A program made the translations under genes and the position numbers. The notes below the pieces were generated by a model, which made no database searches, was not told the DNA's origin, and saw only the letters and a program-made list of their open reading frames with translations. A DNA stretch of 64,000 bases from a virus: IMG/VR virus record IMGVR_UViG_3300008107_000208, positions 1 through 64,000 of that record. One strand, written 5' to 3'. This document shows positions 1 to 8,400 of this stretch, in pieces (position 1 is the stretch's first letter; each line of letters opens with the position of its first letter).

Positions 1-118
1 ACAATAATCTACCCACGAATGCCCGACTCCTTAATAAACATAAGGATGAAGAGATAGTCTGAACTTACTGGCGACAGTAAGAAGTAAAGAATAAAGAGTC
101 TTTACGATAACACATTTG
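1..118 (+). ncRNA. Group I intron in psbA, 3' portion
   Basis: The 3' domain of a self-splicing group I intron is visible. P8 pairs CCTTA (29-33) with TAAGG (41-45). A P7-like stretch GAGATAGTCTGAA follows at 51-63. P9 is a perfect 7-bp hairpin, 64-70 with 75-81, capped by a GCGA tetraloop. P9.1 pairs GTAAAGA (84-90) with TCTTTAC (99-105). The predicted last intron base is G118, because the psbA reading frame resumes at 119. Group I introns at this end of psbA are known in some cyanomyoviruses such as S-PM2. The 5' half lies outside the window. The exact splice point is inferred. Confidence 0.85.
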
Positions 119-190
119 CACAATTTCCCACTTGATCTTGCTGCTGCCGAGTCAACTCCTGTTGCACTCACCGCACCTGCAATTGGTTGA
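119..190 (+). CDS. psbA: Photosystem II D1 protein PsbA, last exon (partial)
   Basis: After the intron the frame reads [18 protein letters not shown] and ends APAIG-stop. This is the conserved C-terminal tail of D1, including the processing region after DLA. D1 is the reaction-centre protein that turns over fastest under light, and phage copies keep photosynthesis running during infection. Only 23 codons plus the stop are in the window; the rest is upstream of the intron. A terminator follows 27 bases after the stop, so psbA probably ends its own transcript. Confidence 0.9.
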   Translation, partial: HNFPLDLAAAESTPVALTAPAIG

Positions 191-216
191 TATAAAACCA
201 AATATATGATATAATT

Positions 217-243
217 AAGGGACCCCAAAAGGGTCCTTTTTTT
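217..243 (+). terminator. Intrinsic terminator after psbA
   Basis: GGACCC (220-225) pairs with GGGTCC (231-236), extended by A-T and G-T pairs, and is followed by a run of seven Ts. The loop is CAAAA. Confidence 0.85.
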
Positions 244-250
244 ATAAATA
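243..250 (+). promoter_or_regulatory. T4-like late promoter
   Basis: TATAAATA is an exact match to the T4-type late promoter core. It lies directly after the psbA terminator and 27 bases before the endonuclease start. Confidence 0.6.
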
Positions 251-276
251 GTTTTGGAAAGTTATGAGCAACCTTT

Positions 277-855
277 ATGGACCTCCACGAATTAGTAATA
301 TCTGAATGTGAAAGACGGGGTTTAGAACTTATCTACCTTCCTGAAAGACTTGTGCGTCGCTCAACCGATGTAGTGGTTAAATGCCCTTGCACAGGACAGA
401 GAAATATGAGTATAAGAAACTTTATTTTCACCTATGAAAAAGGTGGAGAAGCATTTTGTTGCAAAAGAAAATCAAAACTTGGTAAAAATAATCCAGCATT
501 TGGGAAACCAACTTGGAATGCTGGAACGGTTGGTATATCAAAAAGTTATGGATTTTTCGGTTTTAAGGAGGAATGGTCTGATAGAGAAGATTACTTATAT
601 TTTATTGAAACCATATACGGAACTTATAAAATAGGTAGGTCTTTTCACGGAATAAAATATCGCTTTACTGAAACTGTAAAAGAACTTGGCGAATGGAAAG
701 CGTCCCACAAAAAAGTATTTGAGTGTGAAAGATATATCTTGGATACTTATAAGCAGTATCAAAAAAAGATTGATGGTATAATAGGAGGGTCAGAGCATTT
801 TGTAAAAGAACTTCCAATACAAGAAATCATAGAATATGCTAATAGTTGTTTGTAA
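277..855 (+). CDS. GIY-YIG/T5orf172-like homing endonuclease
   Basis: This 192-residue protein lies just downstream of the intron-bearing psbA, where cyanophages may carry a free-standing homing endonuclease. Residues 69-77 (GKNNPAFGK) resemble a NUMOD3 DNA-binding motif. Residues 107-122 (YLYFIETIYGTYKIGR) resemble the GIY-YIG-like core of the T5orf172/MUG113 family. Cysteines at 36, 38, 61 and 62 could bind metal. The endonuclease described in this position in S-PM2 (F-CphI) is recalled as an EDxHD enzyme, so this one may be a different class. It probably cuts an intron-less psbA and so spreads the intron. The start codon lacks a strong ribosome-binding site. Confidence 0.65.
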   Translation: MDLHELVISECERRGLELIYLPERLVRRSTDVVVKCPCTGQRNMSIRNFIFTYEKGGEAFCCKRKSKLGKNNPAFGKPTWNAGTVGISKSYGFFGFKEEWSDREDYLYFIETIYGTYKIGRSFHGIKYRFTETVKELGEWKASHKKVFECERYILDTYKQYQKKIDGIIGGSEHFVKELPIQEIIEYANSCL

Positions 856-863
856 TAAAACTA

Positions 864-986
864 ATGTCTCATAATACCGAAAACGAACCTATGCCTAACT
901 GGGTCATCTGGGCAGGTGTAGGTATGATGATATTCACAGTTATTATTTTCGTTGCGTTCACTCTTAGCGTCATTTATTGGGGATGA
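864..986 (+). CDS. Tiny single-span membrane protein (40 aa)
   Basis: ATG at 864 opens a 40-residue frame: a polar N-terminus (MSHNTENEPMPNW), then one hydrophobic span of about 25 residues ending in IYWG. It sits between the psbA region and psbD. Its size and topology resemble small thylakoid subunits of photosystem II or cytochrome b6f, but no family can be assigned by eye. Its coding status rests on the intact frame, the clean membrane span and the tight fit between genes. Confidence 0.55.
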   Translation: MSHNTENEPMPNWVIWAGVGMMIFTVIIFVAFTLSVIYWG

Positions 987-1025
987 GCACAAACACCCAT
1001 TGACTTCTTTGTTAAGGAATGTTAA

Positions 1026-1052
1026 GATAAATATGAGAAACGATACAGGAGG
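1026..1052 (+). promoter_or_regulatory. Late promoter and ribosome-binding site of psbD
   Basis: GATAAATA (1026-1033) is a T4-like late promoter core. AGGAGG (1047-1052) is a full Shine-Dalgarno sequence only two bases before the ATG at 1055, an unusually short spacing. Confidence 0.6.
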
Positions 1053-1054
1053 TT

Positions 1055-2116
1055 ATGACTTCTTCAACTCTTTCACCGCCCATTTCACAGAGAGGTTGGT
1101 TCGATGTCCTTGATGACTGGCTTAAACGCGATCGCTTCATATTTGTGGGTTGGTCTGGACTACTACTTTTTCCCACTGCTTATCTTGCCCTTGGTGGCTG
1201 GCTTACTGGCACGACGTTTGTTACAAGCTGGTACACCCACGGGTTGGCGTCTAGTTACCTTGAGGGCGCTAATTTCCTTACAGCTGCTGTGTCGTCGCCT
1301 GCAGATTCTATGGGTCATTCTCTTCTTTTACTTTGGGGTCCAGAGTCTCAGGGAGATATCGTCCGTTGGTTCCAACTTGGGGGACTCTGGACTTTTGTGG
1401 CGCTCCACGGAGCCTTTGCCCTTATAGGTTTCATGCTTCGCCAGTTTGAGATTGCTCGCCTGGTTGGTATCAGACCTTATAACGCAATCGCATTCTCAGG
1501 TCCTATTGCTGTGTTCGTCAGCGTATTCCTGATGTATCCTCTGGGTCAATCCAGTTGGTTCTTCGCACCTTCCTTTGGTGTTGCTGCTATCTTCAGGTTC
1601 CTTCTGTTCCTTCAGGGTTTCCACAATTGGACGCTAAACCCCTTCCATATGATGGGAGTTGCTGGTATACTAGGAGGAGCACTACTCTGTGCTATTCACG
1701 GTGCAACAGTTGAGAACACACTTTATGAAGACAGTGATCAATCAAATACTTTCAAAGCGTTTGAGCCTACCCAAGAAGAAGAAACTTATTCAATGGTTAC
1801 TGCCAACAGATTTTGGTCCCAGATCTTTGGTATTGCTTTTTCTAATAAACGTTGGCTGCATTTCTTTATGCTTTTTGTACCCGTTATGGGCCTTTGGACT
1901 TCTTCTATCGGCATCATTGGTCTTGCTCTTAACCTAAGAGCTTATGATTTTGTATCTCAGGAAGTTAGAGCGGCAGAAGATCCAGAGTTTGAAACTTTCT
2001 ACACGAAGAATATATTATTAAACGAGGGCTTGCGTGCTTGGATGGCTCCTGTGGATCAGATTCATGAAAATTTTGTATTTCCAGATGAGGTTCTCCCAAG
2101 AGGGAATGCTCTCTAA
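1055..2116 (+). CDS. psbD: Photosystem II D2 protein PsbD
   Basis: Full-length D2 (353 residues against 352 in the host), the reaction-centre partner of D1 in thylakoid photosystem II. The N-terminus matches from [16 protein letters not shown] onward. His190, His198 and His215 keep the spacing of host D2 H189, H197 and H214, which position tyrosine D, chlorophyll and the non-haem iron/QA site. Tyr161 corresponds to tyrosine D. The C-terminus [12 protein letters not shown] is typical. The gene has its own late promoter and a terminator, so it is a single-gene unit. Together with psbA it lets the phage renew both core subunits during infection. Confidence 0.98.
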   Translation: MTSSTLSPPISQRGWFDVLDDWLKRDRFIFVGWSGLLLFPTAYLALGGWLTGTTFVTSWYTHGLASSYLEGANFLTAAVSSPADSMGHSLLLLWGPESQGDIVRWFQLGGLWTFVALHGAFALIGFMLRQFEIARLVGIRPYNAIAFSGPIAVFVSVFLMYPLGQSSWFFAPSFGVAAIFRFLLFLQGFHNWTLNPFHMMGVAGILGGALLCAIHGATVENTLYEDSDQSNTFKAFEPTQEEETYSMVTANRFWSQIFGIAFSNKRWLHFFMLFVPVMGLWTSSIGIIGLALNLRAYDFVSQEVRAAEDPEFETFYTKNILLNEGLRAWMAPVDQIHENFVFPDEVLPRGNAL

Positions 2117-2132
2117 ATATGTCGTATAATAC

Positions 2133-2161
2133 AAGACCCCCCCTCAAAGGGGTCTTTTTTT
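2133..2161 (+). terminator. Intrinsic terminator after psbD
   Basis: AAGACCCC (2133-2140) pairs with GGGGTCTT (2149-2156), followed by a T run. Confidence 0.85.
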
Positions 2162-2167
2162 AACTCT

Positions 2168-2422
2168 ATGAAGAAACAAAAAACACTCTGGCGTTTGTGG
2201 GCAAAAGCACTTGGCGAGAAGTCAGGTAAAAACGATAGAGAGTCTGATACTATTGCTATTATACGCACCCTTATTTTTATCACATACCTGATTACAAATA
2301 TCGCAATCGTAGCAAACGCAATAAGACACTGGAATGATAACAACGGAAACACCATACAAACTCGCAGAGATAATACGGGATACTTGGCCAAATCTTTACA
2401 GACCGCCAAAAAAGAAGTATAA
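2168..2422 (+). CDS. Small membrane protein, unknown function
   Basis: An 84-residue protein with a basic N-terminal stretch and one likely membrane span around residues 31-53 (IIRTLIFITYLITNIAIVANA). The C-terminal part is polar. It begins just after the psbD terminator and is followed 24 bases later by another small gene in the same direction. I do not recognise the family. Confidence 0.6.
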   Translation: MKKQKTLWRLWAKALGEKSGKNDRESDTIAIIRTLIFITYLITNIAIVANAIRHWNDNNGNTIQTRRDNTGYLAKSLQTAKKEV

Positions 2423-2445
2423 TGAAGAGAGACTAGAAAAACCAG

Positions 2446-2727
2446 ATGATCGGAAACCTTGAACCTGAGGAAAATGTAATGAGAAGTGCTGATTGGGTAG
2501 AACATCTTAATAGTGCTCTTCAAAAATTGAAATGGACTGCTGATGATGATATTGCTGTTGAAATCGGTGGAGTTGCTTTCAGTGGTATTAAGCAAACCGA
2601 AAGTGCAAATCCAAAGTGGTCAAAACCATACGGAACAATTTCCTATCAGAATGATGCCTTCATTGTAATTAAAAATAAAAGTAGAAGTCCAGTAGTTCCT
2701 TCGCAACCTAATAATGAAAAAGTATAA
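2446..2727 (+). CDS. Hypothetical protein (93 aa)
   Basis: An acidic, soluble small protein with no signal or membrane segment. The central part (DDDIAVEIGGVAFSG ... PYGTISYQNDAFIV) looks like a compact beta-rich fold. Its end overlaps the start of the next gene by 14 bases, which suggests translational coupling. An alternative internal ATG lies at 2479. Function unknown. Confidence 0.55.
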   Translation: MIGNLEPEENVMRSADWVEHLNSALQKLKWTADDDIAVEIGGVAFSGIKQTESANPKWSKPYGTISYQNDAFIVIKNKSRSPVVPSQPNNEKV

Positions 2728-3037
2728 TGACGAGCACTTTACAGTAAGAGAAAGAAGAACTCATAAAAAAATTTGTGACTGTGGTAGTTTTGAAGATGCA
2801 AGAATGATGATGAGTCTGGACGGACCAAATCGTGAGATTGTAAAAAACAAGGTGCTGATGGACCAGGTAATAGATATTGAAACTCCAAAGGCACTTCCAA
2901 CCAATGAGATTGTCGTCAATATGGATGGTGGTGTTGGTGGTTCTTGGAAGGAAATATATGAAGAATTTGATGATGCGTTTGGTGTTGAAAATCAAAAACA
3001 ATTAAACCAGAGCGATGCCAAAGTTTTCGTACCCTAA
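2714..3037 (+). CDS. Hypothetical protein (107 aa)
   Basis: It begins MKKYNDEHFTVRERRTHKKI and carries two close cysteines (CDCGSFEDA). It overlaps the previous gene by 14 bases and the next small gene by 23 bases, so all three are probably co-translated. No family recognised. Confidence 0.55.
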   Translation: MKKYNDEHFTVRERRTHKKICDCGSFEDARMMMSLDGPNREIVKNKVLMDQVIDIETPKALPTNEIVVNMDGGVGGSWKEIYEEFDDAFGVENQKQLNQSDAKVFVP

Positions 3038-3164
3038 TGACCCAAAGGATTCCAAGTGTCCTTATTGTGGTGAGTCTGGTAAACTTTGCTCTCATGTAGA
3101 TAGTATGGCACGGGCATGGGCACGAGGAGCATGTAAGAGAATAAATATAGATAAGTCGCAGTAA
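3015..3164 (+). CDS. Small zinc-ribbon-like protein (49 aa)
   Basis: ATG at 3015 gives 49 residues with CPYCGESGKLC near residues 15-25, a compact cysteine cluster (C-x2-C-x6-C) followed by a histidine and a later cysteine. This could bind zinc. It overlaps the preceding frame by 23 bases and stops three bases before the HNH gene. Coding is inferred from the cysteine motif and tight packing. Confidence 0.5.
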   Translation: MPKFSYPNDPKDSKCPYCGESGKLCSHVDSMARAWARGACKRINIDKSQ

Positions 3165-3167
3165 TTT

Positions 3168-3539
3168 ATGGGACCTCTACACTCTCCAAAAGAATACTTG
3201 TTTAATCTATACACAACAAGTTCTGGAGAGGCAAAACGAATGTGGAAGAAACATATAAAAGAGCAATGGAATCATCAATGTGCTTATTGTGGATCAGGAG
3301 AAAATCTCACAATAGACCACATTGTTCCACAGTCCAAAGGTGGAATGGACTTCACAAAGAATGTAGTTTGCTGCTGTCACTCCTGTAATCAAGATAAGGG
3401 GTACGAGCATTGGAAACTGTGGTATGTTCAGCAAGAATTTTATAGTGAAGAAAGGATCAATAAAATAGAAGAGTGGATGAAACCAGATCCACCAGTAAAC
3501 CTATTTAAATATCGTCCGAGAAGAAATAATTTTTCTTAA
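3168..3539 (+). CDS. HNH endonuclease
   Basis: A 123-residue HNH nuclease. C38-x2-C41 and C70-x2-C73 form the zinc site. ID-H51-IVPQSKGG, N65 and the HSCNQDKG tail carry the HNH catalytic core. It could be a free-standing mobile endonuclease or act in DNA processing; its place at the end of a run of small genes, just before the fibre block, favours a mobile one. Confidence 0.85.
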   Translation: MGPLHSPKEYLFNLYTTSSGEAKRMWKKHIKEQWNHQCAYCGSGENLTIDHIVPQSKGGMDFTKNVVCCCHSCNQDKGYEHWKLWYVQQEFYSEERINKIEEWMKPDPPVNLFKYRPRRNNFS

Positions 3540-3566
3540 TAAATATAAGGAGCAGTATATACTGCT
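3538..3566 (+). promoter_or_regulatory. Late promoter with a 16-base palindrome in the leader
   Basis: AATAAATA (3538-3545) is a late promoter core for the structural genes that follow. Six bases later, AGCAGTATATACTGCT (3551-3566) is a perfect palindrome that would fold near the 5' end of the mRNA. Confidence 0.6.
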
Positions 3567-3591
3567 ATTAAGGTAAATACCGAATCTAGTA

Positions 3592-4365
3592 ATGGCAGAT
3601 CCTAAGATTATAATTAGGCGTAGTGCTACGCCTGGTAAAGTTCCTACTGAAAGTCAGCTATCTCTTGGTGAGTTAGCTATTAACACATATGACGGTAAAC
3701 TTTATCTTGAGCAGGATCAGACATCAACAGGATTAGGTGTCACCGTAATAGCAGTTAATCCTTGGAGTGTTGGGATTGGCAGCACTGCATATAATACTTA
3801 TTTTACCTCAGGTAATGTCGGTCTTGGATTAACAAATCCAACACAAAGATTGGACATTGATGGGGGAATAAGAATTCGTGGTGCATTATATGATAGTAAT
3901 AATGTTGTAGGTGCTGCCGGATCAATCCTTACTTCAACTGGAATTGGAGTTAGTTGGACTACACCTTCTGCTGGTTCTGGTGGAAGTAGTGAATCCTATT
4001 GGTCATCTACCGTATTAGGAATACATACTCTTTCTAATGTTGGTATAGGAACTGAAATTCCAACATCAAAACTGACTGTTTCTGGTGATGTAAATGTAAG
4101 TGGAGTAGTAACAGCTAGTGCATTTGTCGGTGATGGATCTGGACTAACTGGGATTGTTGCTGTTGGGTCTGGTATTGCAATTCAAGATGAAGGAATACAA
4201 GTTGGATCTGCAAGTACGACTCTTAATTTTGTTGGAACTGGTGTTTCTGCGTTTATTGTAGGTAATATAACAGAAGTTGTTATAGATTTGCAAGGAAATC
4301 TTGATGGTGGATCGCCATCATCAAATTATGGTGGAATAGAAAATGTTAATGGAGGAGGCATTTAA
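3592..4365 (+). CDS. Virion structural protein with Mtd-like N-terminal domain
   Basis: A 257-residue protein. The first 40 residues (IIIRRSATPGKVPTESQL ... GELAINTYDGKLYL) match the N-terminal domain pattern of major-tropism-determinant-type fibre proteins. The rest is Gly, Ser, Thr and Val rich with repeated short beta segments such as NVGLGLTNPTQRLDIDGG and NVGIGTEIPTSKLTVSG, a typical trimeric fibre shaft. It is the first gene after a late promoter and is followed six bases later by a similar gene. A tail-fibre or accessory fibre role is inferred. Confidence 0.65.
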   Translation: MADPKIIIRRSATPGKVPTESQLSLGELAINTYDGKLYLEQDQTSTGLGVTVIAVNPWSVGIGSTAYNTYFTSGNVGLGLTNPTQRLDIDGGIRIRGALYDSNNVVGAAGSILTSTGIGVSWTTPSAGSGGSSESYWSSTVLGIHTLSNVGIGTEIPTSKLTVSGDVNVSGVVTASAFVGDGSGLTGIVAVGSGIAIQDEGIQVGSASTTLNFVGTGVSAFIVGNITEVVIDLQGNLDGGSPSSNYGGIENVNGGGI

Positions 4366-4370
4366 AAAAA

Positions 4371-5072
4371 ATGGCAACTAGAATTCAAATTAGAAGAGGA
4401 AGTTCTGCAGACTGGACAAATGCCAATCCAGTGCTTGCTGAAGGTGAGTTGGGTTTAGAATTAGATACTGGAAGAATTAAAGTTGGTTTAGGAACCACAT
4501 CATGGAATTATCTTGATTATCGGTACGGTACTGCATCTGCTGGATCTAATACTGAAGTTATTTTCAATGATAATTTAACTCTTGGAGCATCTTCTAACTT
4601 CACATTCGATAAAAACACTTCGGATCTTAAAATTGGTGGAGTCAGTGGAATAGGAATTAATACTAGCACTATTAAAATCAATGGAACAGATGTTCTTTCA
4701 TCAAATACACTTGGTTCTGGTATAGTTAATTCTTCACTTACATCTGTTGGTACTCTCAACCAGTTAAGTGTTTCTGGTATTGTAACCATAAGCACTTTAG
4801 ATGTAACAACTGGTACTATTGATTACTTATCTGGTACTAATGTTTCCTATAGTGGTATTGGTACTATTGAAGGGACTTTAAATGTTGGAGCAGCTGGGAC
4901 AGTTATTACCACATCTATTGGTGGTGAAGTTGGAATAAATTCCACTGTACCTACATATAAATTAGATGTTGGTGGAGATATAAATAGTTCGACAGATCTT
5001 AAAATTGATGGAATTAGTGTTCTTACCACAGCAAGTAATGATGCACTTGCACTTGCAATCGCACTAGGATAA
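4371..5072 (+). CDS. Virion structural protein with Mtd-like N-terminal domain
   Basis: A 233-residue relative of the preceding gene. Its N-terminus RIQIRRGSSADWTNANP then LAEGELGLELDTGRIKVG is the same Mtd-type module. The beta-rich C-terminal part contains a segment (VGINSTVPTYKLDVGGDI) that recurs in the neighbouring fibre genes. It probably forms a trimeric fibre or fibre adaptor. Confidence 0.65.
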   Translation: MATRIQIRRGSSADWTNANPVLAEGELGLELDTGRIKVGLGTTSWNYLDYRYGTASAGSNTEVIFNDNLTLGASSNFTFDKNTSDLKIGGVSGIGINTSTIKINGTDVLSSNTLGSGIVNSSLTSVGTLNQLSVSGIVTISTLDVTTGTIDYLSGTNVSYSGIGTIEGTLNVGAAGTVITTSIGGEVGINSTVPTYKLDVGGDINSSTDLKIDGISVLTTASNDALALAIALG

Positions 5073-5077
5073 TAAAA

Positions 5078-5407
5078 ATGGCAAATTTATTTAAAAGTTA
5101 TACTAAAGCAAATGTAGGAACTGCTGCAAGTGATATTTACACTGTTCCCGGCGCGACTACATCCGTAATTGTGGGACTGTGTTTGGTAAACACAGTAGAA
5201 TATCCTATAAATGCTAATGTTCTTGTAGACAAGGCAGGTGCTTCTGATACAGTTTATCTTGCTAAAAGTTTAGAACTTTCAGATGGATCTCTTTATGAGT
5301 TTAATGGTGGCAATAAAATCATTTTAGAGACCGGTGATAAATTGCAGGTATTTTCCAATATATCTTCCAGTATTGATGTAATGTTGAGTATTCTAGAACA
5401 AACTTAG
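5078..5407 (+). CDS. Small virion protein, unknown role
   Basis: A 109-residue beta-rich protein beginning MANLFKSYTKANVGTAASDI, placed between fibre genes with gaps of 5 and 11 bases. It has no membrane segment. Position and composition suggest a small structural component or fibre connector; no function can be shown. Confidence 0.5.
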   Translation: MANLFKSYTKANVGTAASDIYTVPGATTSVIVGLCLVNTVEYPINANVLVDKAGASDTVYLAKSLELSDGSLYEFNGGNKIILETGDKLQVFSNISSSIDVMLSILEQT

Positions 5408-5418
5408 GGGTAAGATAG

Positions 5419-8400
5419 ATGGCATATTTCGGTAAGAAACCAGAAAGACTTCGTGGTAAGGTTTACGATTATAATAATCAGGTTGGAGTAGCTGGATCCG
5501 TTTTAGTTTCTACAGGATCTTCTGTAGAATGGACATCTAGTAGTAGTGTTGTATCGCTAGGAATAGGAACAAATAGAAATGCTGAATTTCAGCAAGTTAA
5601 TGTTTCAGGAGTAACCACTTCAGCAGGTGGTTTTGTAGGTAATTTAACTGGAACTGCAACAACAGCAACAAATCTTTCTGATGCTGCAAATATTACTACT
5701 GGAACTATTAATGCCTCTAGATTATCTGGATCTTATGATATTGATATAAGTGGCAATGCTGCAACTGCAGATTATGCTGATGTATCGGGTATTTCTACAT
5801 ATTCCACATCAGCAGGTATAGCAACTTATGCAACTACTGCGGGTATTGCAACAGCACTTCAGAACTCAAGAACATTTGAAATTACAGGAGACGTTGTTGC
5901 ATCAGCGATCAGTTTTGATGGAACTGGAAATGTTTCATTAGCGGCAACTATTCAACCAAATTCAGTTGGATTGGGAACCGATACGACTGGAGATTATGTA
6001 AGAGATATTACAGGAACTGCAAATCAAATTACCATAACTGGTGGCACTGGTGAAGGTTCGACACCAACATTAAGTATTCCAAATCAATTCACAGTACCAC
6101 AGGATATAGAAGTTACAAGAGATCTTCAAGTCAATCGTAATTTAAATGTTAACGGAAACATTACTATTGGTGGAACAACAGCGACATTACTTACAAGTGA
6201 ATTAAAAATTTATGATCCAGATATTGTTCTTGGTTTTAGAACTGATGCATTTGGTAATGATGCTTCTAATGATAATACTGCAAATCATGGTGGTATTGCT
6301 GTTGCATCAACTGAAGGTTCTCCACTAGTTAATCTTTTTATTGCTGGTATTGAAACTACGCCTACCACATATAAAAAGATTATGTGGTTCAAGGCGGGTG
6401 AATTTTCTGGACTTGGAACTGATGCTTGGTTATCAAACTATGCCGTTGGTATTGGTTCTACGCAAGTTCCTAATGGTGTTAGACTTGCTGCTGGAGCAGT
6501 CCAATTTACTGAAAGAGATTTAATTTCTGTTAGAAATATTAATTCATCCGGTATTATTACTTCGGATAGTGGGATTAGTGTATCTAATGGCGGGATTAAT
6601 ATAACAGGTGTCTCTACATTTGTTGATAGTGTTAAATTTAATTCAACTTTAAAAGATTATTTTGGTAATGTTGGTGCAGCTTCTTCTGTTTTAATTTCAA
6701 CGGGGTCTGGAATTAAATGGGAATCAATTGAAACTGCGGCTTTACAAGGTGCTGAAGGTGCTCAAGGAACTACAGGTGCTGAAGGTGCTCAAGGTGCTGT
6801 AGGGGATCAAGGTGCTCAAGGTGCTCAAGGATCTACAGGTGCTCAAGGTGCTCAAGGATCTACAGGTGCTGAAGGTGCTCAAGGAACCGCTGGTGCTCAA
6901 GGAACCGCTGGTGCTCAAGGAACCGCTGGTGCTCAAGGAACCGCTGGTGCTCAAGGATCTACAGGTGCTGAAGGTGCTCAAGGTGCTGTAGGGGATCAAG
7001 GTGCTCAAGGTGCTCAAGGAACCGCTGGTGCTCAAGGAACTACAGGTGCTGAAGGTGCTCAAGGTGCTCAAGGATCTACAGGTGCTCAAGGTGCTCAAGG
7101 ATCTACAGGTGCTCAAGGTGCTCAAGGATCTACAGGTGCTCAAGGTGCTCAAGGATCTACAGGTGCTGAAGGTGCTCAAGGTGCTGTAGGGGATCAAGGT
7201 GCTCAAGGATCTACAGGTGCTCAAGGTGCTCAAGGAACCGCTGGTGCTCAAGGTGCTGAAGGTGCTCAAGGTGCTCAAGGAACCGCTGGTGCTCAAGGTG
7301 CTGAAGGTGCTCAAGGTTCCACAGGTGCTACTGGTGCTCAAGGAGTTCAGGGTGCTGATGGAAACTTTGGTGGTGCTACCTTCGACTATACATTTTCTAC
7401 AAATACTACCGATAGCGACCCAGGAACAGGAACTCTGAAGTTTAGTGAGTCTCCTTTCTCTGGAGCACTAAACCTTTATATTGATTATACTGACGACAAT
7501 GGAACTGATATTCAGTCGTTCTTGAGAACTATTGATGACTCTACCTCTACTATTAAGGGTCACTTTAGAATTTCAAACCGACTTGATGCCTCAGACTTTG
7601 CTCTGTTTACTATTTCTTCAGTAACAGAGAACACTGGATATTTTGATGTAAGTTCTTCATACGTTTCAGGAAGTGCTACATCATTCTCCAATGGTGAAGA
7701 CGTTATTATTACTTTTGCTAGAACTGGTGATAAGGGTGATACTGGAGCACAAGGAACCGCTGGTGCTCAAGGTTCCACAGGTGCTACTGGTGCTCAAGGT
7801 CCTCAAGGAACCGCTGGTGCTGAAGGTGCTCAAGGTGCTCAAGGAACCGCTGGTGCTGAAGGTGCTCAAGGTGCTCAAGGAACCGCTGGTGCTGAAGGTG
7901 CTCAAGGAACCGCTGGTGCTCAAGGTGCTGTAGGGGATCAAGGTGCTCAAGGAACCGCTGGTGCTCAAGGAACCGCTGGTGCTCAAGGAACCGCTGGTGC
8001 TCAAGGTCCTCAAGGAACCGCTGGTGCTGAAGGTGCTCAAGGTGCTCAAGGCGCCACTGGATCTGGTGCTCAAGGTGCTGATGGAGCACAAGGTTCAATA
8101 GGTGCCACCGGTGCTCAAGGTTCTACTGGTGTCACTGGTGCTCAAGGTTCTACTGGTGCTCAAGGTTCCACAGGTGTCACTGGAGCACAAGGTAATGCTG
8201 GTGCCCAAGGTTCCACAGGTGCTACCGGTGCACAAGGTTCTATAGGTGCTCAAGGTTCCACAGGTTCCACAGGTGCTCAAGGTGCTGATGGAGCACAAGG
8301 TTCCACAGGTGCCACTGGAGCACAAGGTTCCACAGGTGTCACTGGAGCACAAGGTAATGCTGGTGCCCAAGGTTCTACTGGTTCTATAGGTGCTCAAGGT

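Noticed and set aside
864-986. Assignment of the 40-residue protein to PetN or another named small photosynthetic subunit
   Set aside because: The F-T-x-S ... W-G resemblance needs a two-residue gap and is too short to support a name.
6742-7341. Minus-strand Ser/Thr/Leu-rich frames opposite the collagen blocks, here and at 7681, 8095, 9184, 10033, 10576, 17033, 49464, 52404, 55396 and 55684
   Set aside because: They are the reverse reading of Gly-X-Y repeats and have no start signals.
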